Of a stretch of 64,000 nt of DNA, positions 9,682 to 18,220 are shown piece by piece. A program made the position numbers and the translations under genes. The notes beneath the pieces were generated by a model, which did not search any database, was not told the origin of the DNA, and worked only from the letters and a program-made list of their open reading frames with translations. Source of the stretch: Jonesiaceae bacterium BS-20 (GTDB taxonomy: Bacteria > Actinomycetota > Actinomycetes > Actinomycetales > Cellulomonadaceae); assembly GCA_039995105.1 (NCBI GenBank), contig CP146203.1:558001-622000 (forward strand). Reading direction: 5' to 3'. The first letter of the stretch is position 1. Every line of letters begins with the position of its first letter.

Positions 9682-10191
9682 CTAAGCGTCGATCGAGTGG
9701 TCTTGACCAATCGGAGGCAATGCGGACCACGGGAAGGTAATCCACTCGTCGGTGGCCTTCCAGGAGTACTCGGGGGTGATGATCGAGCGTGGCTTGGTAT
9801 ACAGAACGGCGCTGCGGGCATTGGAGCCCTTCGCCTTGAGCTTGGCCATGACCAACTCGAGGGTGCGTCCGGAATCTGCTACGTCATCGACCACTAAGAC
9901 GTTCTGGCCCGGTAGGTCATTGGTGTCCATGAACGGTGGTAGCACGCGTGGATCGTTGAGGGTTTCACCAATGTCGGTGTAGAACTCGATGTTCATGGTG
10001 CCCACTCCCTTAGTCCCCAATGCGTAAGCCATTGCGCCTCCGGGTACTAGACCTCCGCGGGCAACAGCGACCACTACGTCCGGCACAAACCCGGAGTCCA
10101 CCACCATTTGGGCTAACTCACGTGTTGCAATGCCAAACTCATCCCAACTTAGGACCTCACGGATACCGTGTTCAGTTTCAATCTCAGCCAT
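9682..10191 (-). CDS. Type I phosphoribosyltransferase
   Basis: 169-residue protein of the purine-type phosphoribosyltransferase family. The PRPP-binding loop is plain: VLVVDDVADSGRTL, with paired Asp residues and the Ser-Gly-Arg-Thr turn. An early VAVARGGLVPG block is the family's PP-binding loop, and the C-terminal PEYSWKATDEWITFPW segment is typical of the small xanthine/hypoxanthine-type PRTase group (COG2236). The likely role is base salvage, joining hypoxanthine, xanthine or guanine to PRPP, but members of this group have varied bases and the hood region does not settle it. The gene stands alone, facing nrdF, with the 14-bp repeat region upstream. Start at ATG 10191. Confidence 0.82.
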   Translation of the reverse strand: MAEIETEHGIREVLSWDEFGIATRELAQMVVDSGFVPDVVVAVARGGLVPGGAMAYALGTKGVGTMNIEFYTDIGETLNDPRVLPPFMDTNDLPGQNVLVVDDVADSGRTLELVMAKLKAKGSNARSAVLYTKPRSIITPEYSWKATDEWITFPWSALPPIGQDHSIDA

Positions 10192-10295
10192 AGACCAACA
10201 ATAATCGGTTAACTAGCCGAGTTGTGGAACGAATGGCCCACACTTTGCGGTTTTCATATGTGGTGTGAGCAAAACGGGGTCGTTGTGGGGGTCCG

Positions 10296-10449
10296 AACGC
10301 TAGGGACCAGGCTCTAGGAGCAAGGCTTTAGGGGCAGGGCTTTAGGGGCAGGGCTCTAGGGGCAGGGCTCTAGGGGCAGGGCTCTAGGGGCAGGGCTCTA
10401 GGGACCAGGCTCTAGGGATAAGGGGTTAGGAGCAATGCTCTAGGGCAAC
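10296..10449. repeat. 14-bp tandem repeat array (about 11 units)
   Basis: Eleven head-to-tail units of 14 bases fill 154 bases. The core unit is GGCTCTAGGGGCAG: three exact copies at 10352-10393, two GGCTTTAGGGGCAG copies at 10324-10351, and diverged units at both edges (for example GGCTCTAGGGACCA and GGGGTTAGGAGCAA). Most units carry CTAG, a tetranucleotide usually scarce in bacteria. The perfect centre and decayed edges suggest slippage-driven turnover. The units lie between the upstream end of the phosphoribosyltransferase gene and the terminator of the FKBP gene and show no open frame. Confidence 0.9.
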
Positions 10450-10466
10450 GGGAGACGGGAACCAAA

Positions 10467-10513
10467 AGGCCGCGGTGCTGGCAGAATCTTAGAATCTGCC
10501 AGCACCGCGGCCT
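10467..10513 (-). terminator. Rho-independent terminator of the FKBP lipoprotein gene
   Basis: Perfect 19-bp stem (AGGCCGCGGTGCTGGCAGA at 10467-10485 with 10495-10513), nine-base loop, and an A-run at 10464-10467 that becomes the U-run on the minus strand. It lies 23 bases past the FKBP stop. Confidence 0.9.
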
Positions 10514-10536
10514 AAAGATGAAGATGAGTACGGGGA

Positions 10537-11502
10537 TTAGCCGTCTGCCCCCAAGATGTCGACTACAAAGACGAGGTCTTCGTTTTCCAGTTCGTGGCCG
10601 GCGGATCCGCCGTAACCAAGGTCCTTAGGAATGAGCAGCAGGACGCGTGAACCAACGGTCTGGCCCTTAACACCGTCCATCCAGCCCTGAATAACTCCAC
10701 CCTGAACGGAGAACGCGAACGGTGTGCCACGGTCCCAAGAGGAGTCGAACTGTTCCCCGTTGGAAGCCTTCCAACCGGTGTAGTGGGAAGTCACGTACGC
10801 GGTGTCACTAACAACCGGTCCGTCGCCCTTAATGAGCGGAATAACCTTAAGCTCGGAACCAACCTTGAAGCCGTCTGGCAACTCAATCTGTGGCTTGCCG
10901 TCAGCGTCAATGGTGAGCTGTGGGTTAGCTGGGTCCTGAGGAACTTCCTCGCCGCTGGCAACCGCAGGTGCAGCATCGGAAATCTCCATAACAAACACAA
11001 CGGGCTCAATCGCCTGGGTCTGCTCGGTGCCTTCGACCGCTGGCGTACCAAATACCAAGCGAGTACCGATCTTCTGACCGGAAAAAGCCTCGGTCAGTGC
11101 AGGGAACAATTGCGTGTCACCCTGCAAGATCGTCTGAGGTTCGCCCTTTTCATACGTGCTGAACGTCTGCTCACCGGTCAGGCCGCTGAACTGCACAAAG
11201 TTGACCTTCATGAGCTCACCGTCCTCAACAACACGGCCGGTTCCCTCGGTGAGGATCTCGGCGGTAGCGTTTTCAAGAGTCAAGTTGGTGTCAAACTCGA
11301 CCTTTGAAGGCGCTTCATTTGGGGTGTCAGCGGTGACCTGAACCGAATTCATGAACTTGGCATCATCCGCCGTGGTGGCGGGGGCCGAGCTCGAGTCAGG
11401 GGTTTTTGGGTCGTTCTTGTCACCGCTTGATCCACACCCGGAAAGCACCAGGGCAGCGGCGATTGTTACTGCGGCAAGACCGCGAAATTTGCGGAAGTTC
11501 AC
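10537..11502 (-). CDS. FKBP-type peptidyl-prolyl isomerase lipoprotein (two domains)
   Basis: 321-residue secreted lipoprotein. The N-terminus has a basic start, a hydrophobic stretch and the lipobox LSGC (Cys near residue 23), followed by a Ser/Thr/Asp-rich linker. Two FKBP-like domains follow: one at about residues 75-190, which has lost several active-site aromatics, and a canonical one at about 230-321 with VTSHYTGW, FDSSWDRGTPFAF, GVIQGWMDGVKGQ and LGYGG. It should assist folding of exported proteins on the outer face of the membrane. The GTG start at 11502 has GAAGGA upstream. Double-FKBP lipoproteins of this type are common in Micrococcales. It is monocistronic with its own strong terminator. 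Confidence 0.9.
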   Translation of the reverse strand: MNFRKFRGLAAVTIAAALVLSGCGSSGDKNDPKTPDSSSAPATTADDAKFMNSVQVTADTPNEAPSKVEFDTNLTLENATAEILTEGTGRVVEDGELMKVNFVQFSGLTGEQTFSTYEKGEPQTILQGDTQLFPALTEAFSGQKIGTRLVFGTPAVEGTEQTQAIEPVVFVMEISDAAPAVASGEEVPQDPANPQLTIDADGKPQIELPDGFKVGSELKVIPLIKGDGPVVSDTAYVTSHYTGWKASNGEQFDSSWDRGTPFAFSVQGGVIQGWMDGVKGQTVGSRVLLLIPKDLGYGGSAGHELENEDLVFVVDILGADG

Positions 11503-11705
11503 TCAAGAGTCCTTCATACGTAGTTTCCCCGCGTGGGGGTGAAGCACCGAAACTAACCAATTTAGGAGTCCCGCGTACTTGCGCGTGAGAAGCGTGCAGG
11601 TCAACTCTAACGGGGTTTTCTGAGAACACTCTGTGCGTTTTGCTCACAACGTAAACTCCCGCCGGTTCATTCGCAAAGTTTTCGCGTCCCGGGCACAATG
11701 GTGCC

Positions 11706-11996
11706 ATGGCTTCTTCACGTCGCTCGAGCAAGCGCCCCTACAACGATCCGCATCCGGAACTCAATATGGACCGGATTTTTGGAGGACGCCGCACGATTGA
11801 GCGCGCCGGGGAAGACTGGACGGTTCAGAAAATCAAGTCCAGTGACAAGATTTACAGGTGTCCGGGATGCAATCACGATATTCCGGCGGGCGTTTCCCAT
11901 GTCGTTGCGTGGGCAAATGACTCGCTCTTTGGGCGCGAAGCCGCGCTGTCTGCGCGCCGTCACTGGCACGTTCGTTGTTGGCAAACTCAGGAGTGA
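11706..11996 (+). CDS. Small zinc-ribbon protein, function unknown
   Basis: 96-residue basic protein with a CPGC pair (near residues 57-60) and a C-terminal HWHVRCW, together a plausible four-ligand zinc site. Similar short proteins are widespread in Actinobacteria and are often labelled 'ATP/GTP-binding protein', a name I cannot support because there is no nucleotide-binding motif. The Arg/Lys-rich N-terminus (SSRRSSKRPYND) could contact nucleic acid. It ends two bases before the start of the hydrolase gene, whose ribosome site lies in its last codons, so the two are an operon. It is real by codon use, conserved-looking composition and tight spacing; its function is unassigned. Confidence 0.8.
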   Translation: MASSRRSSKRPYNDPHPELNMDRIFGGRRTIERAGEDWTVQKIKSSDKIYRCPGCNHDIPAGVSHVVAWANDSLFGREAALSARRHWHVRCWQTQE

Positions 11997-11998
11997 TA

Positions 11999-12802
11999 AT
12001 GGCAAAGAAGCTGCACGTTCACGAGTACCAGCCGGGGCAGGCTGATGGTCCCACGTTGGTGTTGCTACACGGGTTCCCGGTGGACCACCGGATGTTTGAC
12101 CGGATGGCCACCTACTTGACGCCGCGTGCGCGGGTGCTCGGGGTTGATCTGCCAGGGCTCGGCGAATCGCGCAAGTTCTTGCCCGACAACGCCAGCATGC
12201 GGGCTAGTGCGCGCGCCGTTATGGAGAGCTTGGAGATTCCTGCCGCAAGCCCGTTGATCGTGGCGGGGCTTTCGATGGGCGGCTACGTGGCCCAAGCGAT
12301 TGCTGCGGAGTTTGGCGACCGCCTAGCCGGATTGATCTTGCTTGACACTCGCATGACCGCCGATGCCCCAGCGGCCCGGGAGAATCGCCTCAAGGTGGCA
12401 GCAACGGCACTTGAGCAGGGCTCAAGCGAGATTGTCGCTGGCATGGCACTTGCCACGCTTGGCGCGGAAAGCCGAGGCAACCGCCCCGAGCTCGTTGAGT
12501 TCATGCAGGATCTCATTGCGGACCAGACCGGCGCAGGAGTGGCTTGGAGCCAGCGGGCAATGGCTGACCGAGTCGATCAGACCACTACGATCTCAAACTT
12601 CCCGGGGGAGATGCTCGTGATCGCGGGAGACCAAGACGAGATCTCGCCTCCGGACGTTATGGCTGAGATTGCGCGGGCGGCGCGCCATGGATTATTTGAA
12701 ATAGTTGCCGATGCCGGCCACATGACCCCGGTCGAACAACCGGCCGCGGTTGCTCACCTGATAAATACCTACCTGGACAGGGTTGCGCCAAGCAGCGCCT
12801 GA
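11999..12802 (+). CDS. Alpha/beta-fold hydrolase
   Basis: 267-residue cytoplasmic alpha/beta hydrolase. It has the oxyanion-hole motif LLHGFPVDHRMFD (about residues 21-33), the nucleophile elbow GLSMGG with Ser92, an acid in VIAGDQDEISPPDV and the catalytic His241 in AGHMTP. Proteins of this shape include esterases, lactonases (3-oxoadipate enol-lactonase-like) and haloperoxidases; nothing nearby indicates a pathway, so the substrate is open. The start is ATG 11999, with AGGAG five bases upstream and overlapping the end of the zinc-ribbon gene; an upstream GTG at 11975 inside that gene is rejected. It converges on the gene at 12837. Confidence 0.87.
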   Translation: MAKKLHVHEYQPGQADGPTLVLLHGFPVDHRMFDRMATYLTPRARVLGVDLPGLGESRKFLPDNASMRASARAVMESLEIPAASPLIVAGLSMGGYVAQAIAAEFGDRLAGLILLDTRMTADAPAARENRLKVAATALEQGSSEIVAGMALATLGAESRGNRPELVEFMQDLIADQTGAGVAWSQRAMADRVDQTTTISNFPGEMLVIAGDQDEISPPDVMAEIARAARHGLFEIVADAGHMTPVEQPAAVAHLINTYLDRVAPSSA

Positions 12803-12836
12803 GGCGCGTTGCAAATGGCGCTACCAAGTACCGCGG

Positions 12837-13391
12837 TCAGTAACGCTCGGGGTGCAGAATACGGTCGATTGCCTCGGTCAGGTCGAGAGTTTCACCATCG
12901 CGTCCGCCCTTGCCTAACACTAGTGGGGGAGGACTGGGGGTAAGTTGCGCGCCAGAGATCCTATTGCGCAGGGAGCTTTCTACGGTCAAGATGTAAAAGT
13001 TTGCGGAGGCGTCCACGGCCAGTGACTCGTTCATCTTGAGGTACCAACCCTGAACGTTGGTGCGGTACCGTGAACGCCCGTTATAACTACGCGCGTGCAG
13101 GGTTACCGGAGCAATGCCCTTGGCAATCGCCTCGGCAACAAAATCCTTCAGCAGCGCGGTTGCCTGCTCGGACTCCCGGCGTTGCCGTCTAGCCAATTCA
13201 TCCGCCAAGTGGCGGGCGTTCGCTGAACGCTCCGCCCGCCACTGTGCGTTGGAGTCAAGCCCTACGTTTGAGTCAAGCCTTGTATTTTGGGCAGGCTGCG
13301 CGATTGGACCAGGGGGTTTATTTGGACCTGGCTGCGCGGTTGACTCAGGCTGTGCAGTTGATTCAGACTGCGCGGTTGACTCAGGGGTCAC
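12837..13391 (-). CDS. Conserved hypothetical partner of the Scy-like protein
   Basis: 184-residue protein that I do not recognise as a named family. The first 45 residues are a low-complexity tail with near-repeats of STAQPE/AQPG and LDSN; the C-terminal 135 residues look like a folded domain, with a charged helix (ADELARRQRRESEQATALLKD), a strand-rich part (APVTLHARS, YRTNVQGWYLKMNE, YILTVES) and an acidic end. The GTG start directly follows the stop codon of the coiled-coil gene, so translation is probably coupled; the true start could also lie beyond the repeats. Its position suggests a role with the polarity coiled coil. A similar small gene next to a DivIVA-like gene is common in Micrococcales, but its function is not known to me. 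Confidence 0.7.
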   Translation of the reverse strand: MTPESTAQSESTAQPESTAQPGPNKPPGPIAQPAQNTRLDSNVGLDSNAQWRAERSANARHLADELARRQRRESEQATALLKDFVAEAIAKGIAPVTLHARSYNGRSRYRTNVQGWYLKMNESLAVDASANFYILTVESSLRNRISGAQLTPSPPPLVLGKGGRDGETLDLTEAIDRILHPERY

Positions 13392-15695
13392 TTACTTGCG
13401 GCCTTTAGCTTTGTTGTCGAACTTAGCTATGTTAAAACCTGCAGCCGCGCTCATGGGAGCGGGACGGCCCTTAGCCTTGGCGTTCTGAGCCTCGCCCTTT
13501 GCAGCCTCGGCCTCTTCCGCCAGAATTTCGTCATCGAGCGCCGCGTCTTCCGCTGCCTCGAGGGCGTCTAGTTCCGGGTCGGTTTCAGCGGCTGCCTCGT
13601 CGTTTGCTGCGCCACCGTTTGCTGACTCGTCGCTTGCTGAATCGTCGCTTGCCGAACCGGCACTTGCAGCTGCTGCATCCGCAGATTCCTCTTCGGTGTC
13701 CGTGGACTGGGCTGCAGCGTCTTGTGACTCTGAAACATCCTCGGCTACGTCAGCAGAACTCTCTTCGCCAGCAGCCTCTTCGACCTCTGACTCTGCGGTG
13801 TCTGGGTCGTCAGCGTCCTGTGCAAAATCGGCTGATGCAGCGGTCTGATCGTCCTCATCCAATGACTCAGCCTCGTCGGCATCATCTTGACCGGTTTGGC
13901 TAACCTGAGCGAATCCGGCAGCCTGTTCGTTGCCTTCTGCGCGGGCCTCTTGCTGAGCGGACTCGAAGGTCTCTTCAACCGCAGCAACCTTTTGCAAGGT
14001 GGCAACGCTTGGGATTGCCTCGGCGGCCAGGATCGACCGCAACTCGTCAAGGTAGGTCGTGATGGACTCACGCTGGCGGTTGAGCTCATCAACGGTCGAC
14101 TTCGCATTGGCAATCTGACGGCTGGCCTCACTTTGTGCGGCATCGACAAGTTCGTCCGCCTGATCGTGGGCGTCCGCCAAGATCTGCTCGGAAGTGATCC
14201 GAGCACGCTCGGTGGTTTCCTTTGCATAGCTATCGGTGTCACGGCGAATCTGCTCAAACTTGCTCAGAGCTTCAGCGGCGCGTTCCTCAGCCTCAGCCGC
14301 GTGTAGCTCGGCCTCGCCAATGAGACGGTCGGTCTCTTCCTTGGTCTTGGCGTGCAACTCGGTGTCAGCGATCTGGGCCTGCTCATACCGCTGGGCAATA
14401 TCGAGCTCTGCCTGTGACAGGACCTTGCGTGAGTCATCAAGCATAGCGGTCGACTCAGCGCGGGCGCTGGTCAACAGATCGTTGGCGGCACGCTGTGCAT
14501 CGGCGGTGACTCGCTCGGACTCGGTGCGGGCCTGCTCAAGGATTTCCGCTGCTTCGCGCTTGGAACGAGCTAGCAGTTCGCTGGTCTCCCGCTCGGTCGT
14601 AGCAATCAACTCAGTGGTTTCTTGGCTGGCGCTTTCACGCAGGTGCGATGCCTCAAGCTGAGCGGCCTCGAGGGCAACGTTTGCGTCCCGCTCGGTTTCG
14701 CGGCGGAGCGCTTCAAGGCTTTGAGCTGAGCGCGCCTTATCAGCTGTAATCTGATTCTCGGTTTCCAACCGCAGAGCTGTCAGCTCTTCTTCGAGTTGTG
14801 CGCGGCGGGCATCCGCTTCGGATTGGACCGCTGCACGCAGGGCCGCAGCGTCAGTCTCAGTTGTCTGGCGTAGCTGAGAGGTCTCCCGCTCGGTTGTGGA
14901 GCGCAAGTTGGCTACGTATGACTCGGTTTCGCTGCGCAGCGCTGCCGTTTCTGCTTCAGTGCGGTGACGCAGGGAAGTTGTCTCGGCATCGGTGGTCTGC
15001 CGCAGCGAGGTTGCGTAGATGTCAGTTTCTTCACGCAGCGCGGTGGTCTCTTCGACCGTCCGGTTGCGCAATTCCTCAGCTTCACGCTGGGCTTGGACAC
15101 GTAGCTCGGTGATCTCACGTTCCACGGTTGCCTGCTGTGTGCTCAGCTGGCGCTCAAGCGAGGTGCGACGTTCTGTCTCTTCGGTTGAGATAGCGGTCGC
15201 AATTCTGGTGGCTTCGCGCTCAGCAGAACCAACTAGCTCTTCTGCGCGTCGCTCGGCGGACACCAACGTGGTTTCCGCTTCGTTGGCAGCGGCTAACCGG
15301 ACCTCTTTAGATTCGCGACGAGCAGCACCGAGGAGTTCCGCGGCCTCGCTCTCGGCACGATTACGCAACTGGCTTGCTGCCAACTCGGCACGGCGGGTGA
15401 GCTCTTCGGACTGGGTGCGCGCCTGGGACAAAACATCAGTGGATTGTTCCTCTGCGGAACGCATGAGCTGCTCAATGCGTGAGCCTAGGCCCGAGTATGA
15501 GGGGCGCTCGGTCTCTTCAAGCTTGTGCTGCAAATTTGCAATTGTTTCCTGCAATTGCGCCGAGTGCTGCTCAACGCTGGCAACGCGGGCGAATGCCTCT
15601 TGCAGTGCTTGGTCAAGGGAACTAATGCGGCTATCAACTTGGGCGCGGTCATATCCGCGCATGACTACGGGGAAAGTCGGACGATCGTCAGACAC
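13392..15695 (-). CDS. Scy/DivIVA-like polarity coiled-coil protein
   Basis: 767-residue cytoskeletal coiled coil. The N-terminus (FPVVMRGYDRAQVDSRISSL) resembles the DivIVA membrane-curvature domain. Residues from about 40 to 545 are an almost unbroken coiled coil with regular alternation of TERETS, TDAETT and ARSEA-type blocks, the imperfect repeat style of Streptomyces Scy and related 'cellulose-binding' proteins. Residues about 570-740 are a strongly acidic Asp/Glu/Ala/Ser tail, and the last 25 residues are basic (NIAKFDNKAKGRK). It likely scaffolds the cell pole, recruiting cell-wall growth proteins. The GTG start has GGAGG eight bases upstream. It shares a divergent control region with the membrane-protein operon at 15944. 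The class is clear; the exact partner set is inferred. Confidence 0.82.
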   Translation of the reverse strand: MSDDRPTFPVVMRGYDRAQVDSRISSLDQALQEAFARVASVEQHSAQLQETIANLQHKLEETERPSYSGLGSRIEQLMRSAEEQSTDVLSQARTQSEELTRRAELAASQLRNRAESEAAELLGAARRESKEVRLAAANEAETTLVSAERRAEELVGSAEREATRIATAISTEETERRTSLERQLSTQQATVEREITELRVQAQREAEELRNRTVEETTALREETDIYATSLRQTTDAETTSLRHRTEAETAALRSETESYVANLRSTTERETSQLRQTTETDAAALRAAVQSEADARRAQLEEELTALRLETENQITADKARSAQSLEALRRETERDANVALEAAQLEASHLRESASQETTELIATTERETSELLARSKREAAEILEQARTESERVTADAQRAANDLLTSARAESTAMLDDSRKVLSQAELDIAQRYEQAQIADTELHAKTKEETDRLIGEAELHAAEAEERAAEALSKFEQIRRDTDSYAKETTERARITSEQILADAHDQADELVDAAQSEASRQIANAKSTVDELNRQRESITTYLDELRSILAAEAIPSVATLQKVAAVEETFESAQQEARAEGNEQAAGFAQVSQTGQDDADEAESLDEDDQTAASADFAQDADDPDTAESEVEEAAGEESSADVAEDVSESQDAAAQSTDTEEESADAAAASAGSASDDSASDESANGGAANDEAAAETDPELDALEAAEDAALDDEILAEEAEAAKGEAQNAKAKGRPAPMSAAAGFNIAKFDNKAKGRK

Positions 15696-15943
15696 TTAAG
15701 AGCCTCCAGGCGAGAATACGGGGCAGCTACACACAACCTTCACAACATGGTGTCCGTGACAACAGGTCTGGATTGGAGCAGCCAATCGTGGCAGTAAATC
15801 AGTGTTCAGGGTATAGCCTAACCGCTTTAATTGTGGCGTGTATGGGGTGAAGACCATTCAACAAGATTGTGCAGGGACGTGCAGCCTGCGGTATTCCGGG
15901 CCTGAGCCGGTTAGGCTTAGATGGTCTGCTGAAAGGGCAAACG

Positions 15944-18220
15944 GTGCGCAAGAAAATAATCTCAATAATTTTGATACTGCTTGGTCTAGTTGCGTTGGGC
16001 CTTGGCATAGGTTCCGGAACCATTTGGAAGCCGGAAACCTCGGTGACCCTGAAAACGGGAACGCTCGATAAATCCGTTTTGGTTGCCACGAATCCCGGTG
16101 TTGTCCACCAAGTCAACGATGCAGTAAAGATCCAAGTAACTGACCCCAAGGGGGGCAAGGTCGCGCTTGTGACCGGCCGGTCCCGTGATGTGGTCGGATG
16201 GATCGGCACGGATGCGCACTGGCAGATCACAGGCGCCACAACCTGGGACGCTCTTGATGCAAAGTTTGTAGCCGGACAGGAACAGCCCGCTGACCCTGAG
16301 CAGGATCCCGCCACCGAACCCGAGGCCCCTGCCGAGGGTGAAGAAGCTGGGCCGCAGGAGTCGCCGGCCGCAAGCCTGATTGACTCCGACATGTGGCTGG
16401 ACGTCTACGAGGGGGAAGGCAGCATTTCCATTGACGTGGAAAAGGTGCCGGACTCGGTTATCTTCTTAGCTGCGTCACTTGAACCGGGGGCAACTGAAGC
16501 TCCGCAGGTTTCCTTCACTTGGGACCGTGAGGTCGCCACCCCGCTCGTACTGCCCGGCATTTTGGTTGGTGCACTGCTCATTGCAATAGGTGCCCTGCTG
16601 CTTATCGATTCATTGCGCCGCACACCTAACTGGGTCGAACTGGACGAGCAGGCAAAACTGGCCGTAGCCGCCAAGACCAAGTCTGCGGACCTAAAACTTG
16701 CTGAACCGGAGACGGACGCGGCCGATAATACGACCGAACTTGAATCCGAAGGCACTGCCAAGACGTTAACGGAAGCTGACCGGTTTGGCGCTGGCAATAT
16801 CGCGGCGCTCAATCCAGTGGTTGATCCACTCGTGGACAGCGACACCACAGCAGAAGCAGTGACTAGCAGCTTGCACGGCTCCGAGTCCAGGACCGAATCT
16901 ACAGATTCGACTGACAGCACGCCTGACCTTGAGGAACTGCCCGGCTCCGACCGGGAGCGAAGTGCCTTTGCACCCCCAATACCTGGCCTTGGACAGACCG
17001 ATGAGTCAAACAACGCCAACTCGGACGCTGGTTCCCAAGCGCAGGAACCCAGCTCTGAAACCGACACTGCAGAGCTTGCCGCTGCCCAATCCGTTGCCGG
17101 CGCGGCAGATAATGCGGACGCATCGATTGCAGCCGATCAAATCGAGCTGGACAAATTTGCGCCCACCGGCACGGAATCAGCCGGCTCCGAACAGGCCGAG
17201 CCAATTGCAGATCAGCCAGCTGTGGACCAAACCGGGGCGGAGCAAACTGGAGTTCTTGCTGCAAACGGAGCTGCGGCATCGGCAGACGATGACCAGCCCG
17301 ACGTTGCCCTGAACTTTGACCCGGTCAACGCACCGGCTCAAAGCCCGCCCAAGCGTTCTTGGCTGGGCCAGCTATTTGGCAAGAAGAGGAAGAACGACCA
17401 GGCAGCTGTTGCGGCGGGTCCAATCCCGCTGCCAGCGGATGCAATTGGATCGATCCACTCCGGAACCGGGGCGGTAGGAGACACACCGGCGCCAGCGCTA
17501 GAGGGCGCCGCAGAGCAAGGTTCGCCGAGCGCACCAATTGCTCGGCCAACCCCGGTTGCCCCGGGCACCCCAAGCGCTAACCACGCGTTTGCTCCAGTTG
17601 CCCCAAGCGCTAATGTCACGGGCGAGGACCAGCCGCAATCGCAGCAGGCAGCCCTTGAAGCCTTCGCAGCGATGGATGAACCGGATGTTACTACCGGAGC
17701 CCTCCAAGCGGCCGGTCTTACCCGGCGCCAGTTGCGTGAGATGCGTGAGCGTAAGGAAGCCGCTGAACAGCGCAACATCCCAACGACAACGGGGTCCCTT
17801 GAATTTGGTGCACCTGTCGTTGATCCTGGCCTACAAACGGCCAGCGGCAGCGCCCAGGCGGAAGCGCCACTCGAACGCCCATCGTGGCTGCCGCAAGGAG
17901 CGGACACAACGACCGCCTCAAATTGGCGGGCAGCGTGGGGAGTTCGCAAGGACCTACCCGAGCAACCAACCCAACCTGTTCCGGTTCCACCCAGCCAAGC
18001 GGGGGAAAACTCCGCACCCGGCCAGGAGCCACAGACCACTGCAGCGACGTCAGCTCAGGCGGTGCCTGGCACTTCCGCACCACAACCGGCTGCAACAGAT
18101 CAGCACAACAGCACCGTGGCCCCTGCGGCACCGAGTACCCGCCGGGCGCTGTATGGCGCCTACCGGGCCGCAGCAGAGGTTATTGCGAACCAAGATGCTG
18201 ATGAGGAGCAACCAAAATGA
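15944..18220 (+). CDS. Two-TM membrane protein with long acidic cytoplasmic tail
   Basis: 758-residue membrane protein of unknown function. A first TM segment (IISIILILLGLVALGLGIG, residues 5-23) precedes an extracytoplasmic domain of about 170 residues with beta-strand character, then a second TM segment near residue 200 (LPGILVGALLIAIGALLLI). Everything after that, over 500 residues, is low-complexity Ala/Glu/Asp/Pro/Thr-rich sequence with short basic patches (RRQLREMRERKEAAEQR), predicted disordered and cytoplasmic. I place the start at GTG 15944, six bases after GAAAGGG; a longer frame from 15869 has no ribosome site. It overlaps the lipoprotein gene by ATGA, and with the thioredoxin/TPR gene forms a three-gene operon divergent from the Scy-like gene. 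An envelope or polarity role is plausible only. Confidence 0.8.
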   Translation: MRKKIISIILILLGLVALGLGIGSGTIWKPETSVTLKTGTLDKSVLVATNPGVVHQVNDAVKIQVTDPKGGKVALVTGRSRDVVGWIGTDAHWQITGATTWDALDAKFVAGQEQPADPEQDPATEPEAPAEGEEAGPQESPAASLIDSDMWLDVYEGEGSISIDVEKVPDSVIFLAASLEPGATEAPQVSFTWDREVATPLVLPGILVGALLIAIGALLLIDSLRRTPNWVELDEQAKLAVAAKTKSADLKLAEPETDAADNTTELESEGTAKTLTEADRFGAGNIAALNPVVDPLVDSDTTAEAVTSSLHGSESRTESTDSTDSTPDLEELPGSDRERSAFAPPIPGLGQTDESNNANSDAGSQAQEPSSETDTAELAAAQSVAGAADNADASIAADQIELDKFAPTGTESAGSEQAEPIADQPAVDQTGAEQTGVLAANGAAASADDDQPDVALNFDPVNAPAQSPPKRSWLGQLFGKKRKNDQAAVAAGPIPLPADAIGSIHSGTGAVGDTPAPALEGAAEQGSPSAPIARPTPVAPGTPSANHAFAPVAPSANVTGEDQPQSQQAALEAFAAMDEPDVTTGALQAAGLTRRQLREMRERKEAAEQRNIPTTTGSLEFGAPVVDPGLQTASGSAQAEAPLERPSWLPQGADTTTASNWRAAWGVRKDLPEQPTQPVPVPPSQAGENSAPGQEPQTTAATSAQAVPGTSAPQPAATDQHNSTVAPAAPSTRRALYGAYRAAAEVIANQDADEEQPK

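Noticed and set aside
10296-10449. CRISPR array
   Set aside because: Units are contiguous 14-mers without spacers and no cas genes are near.
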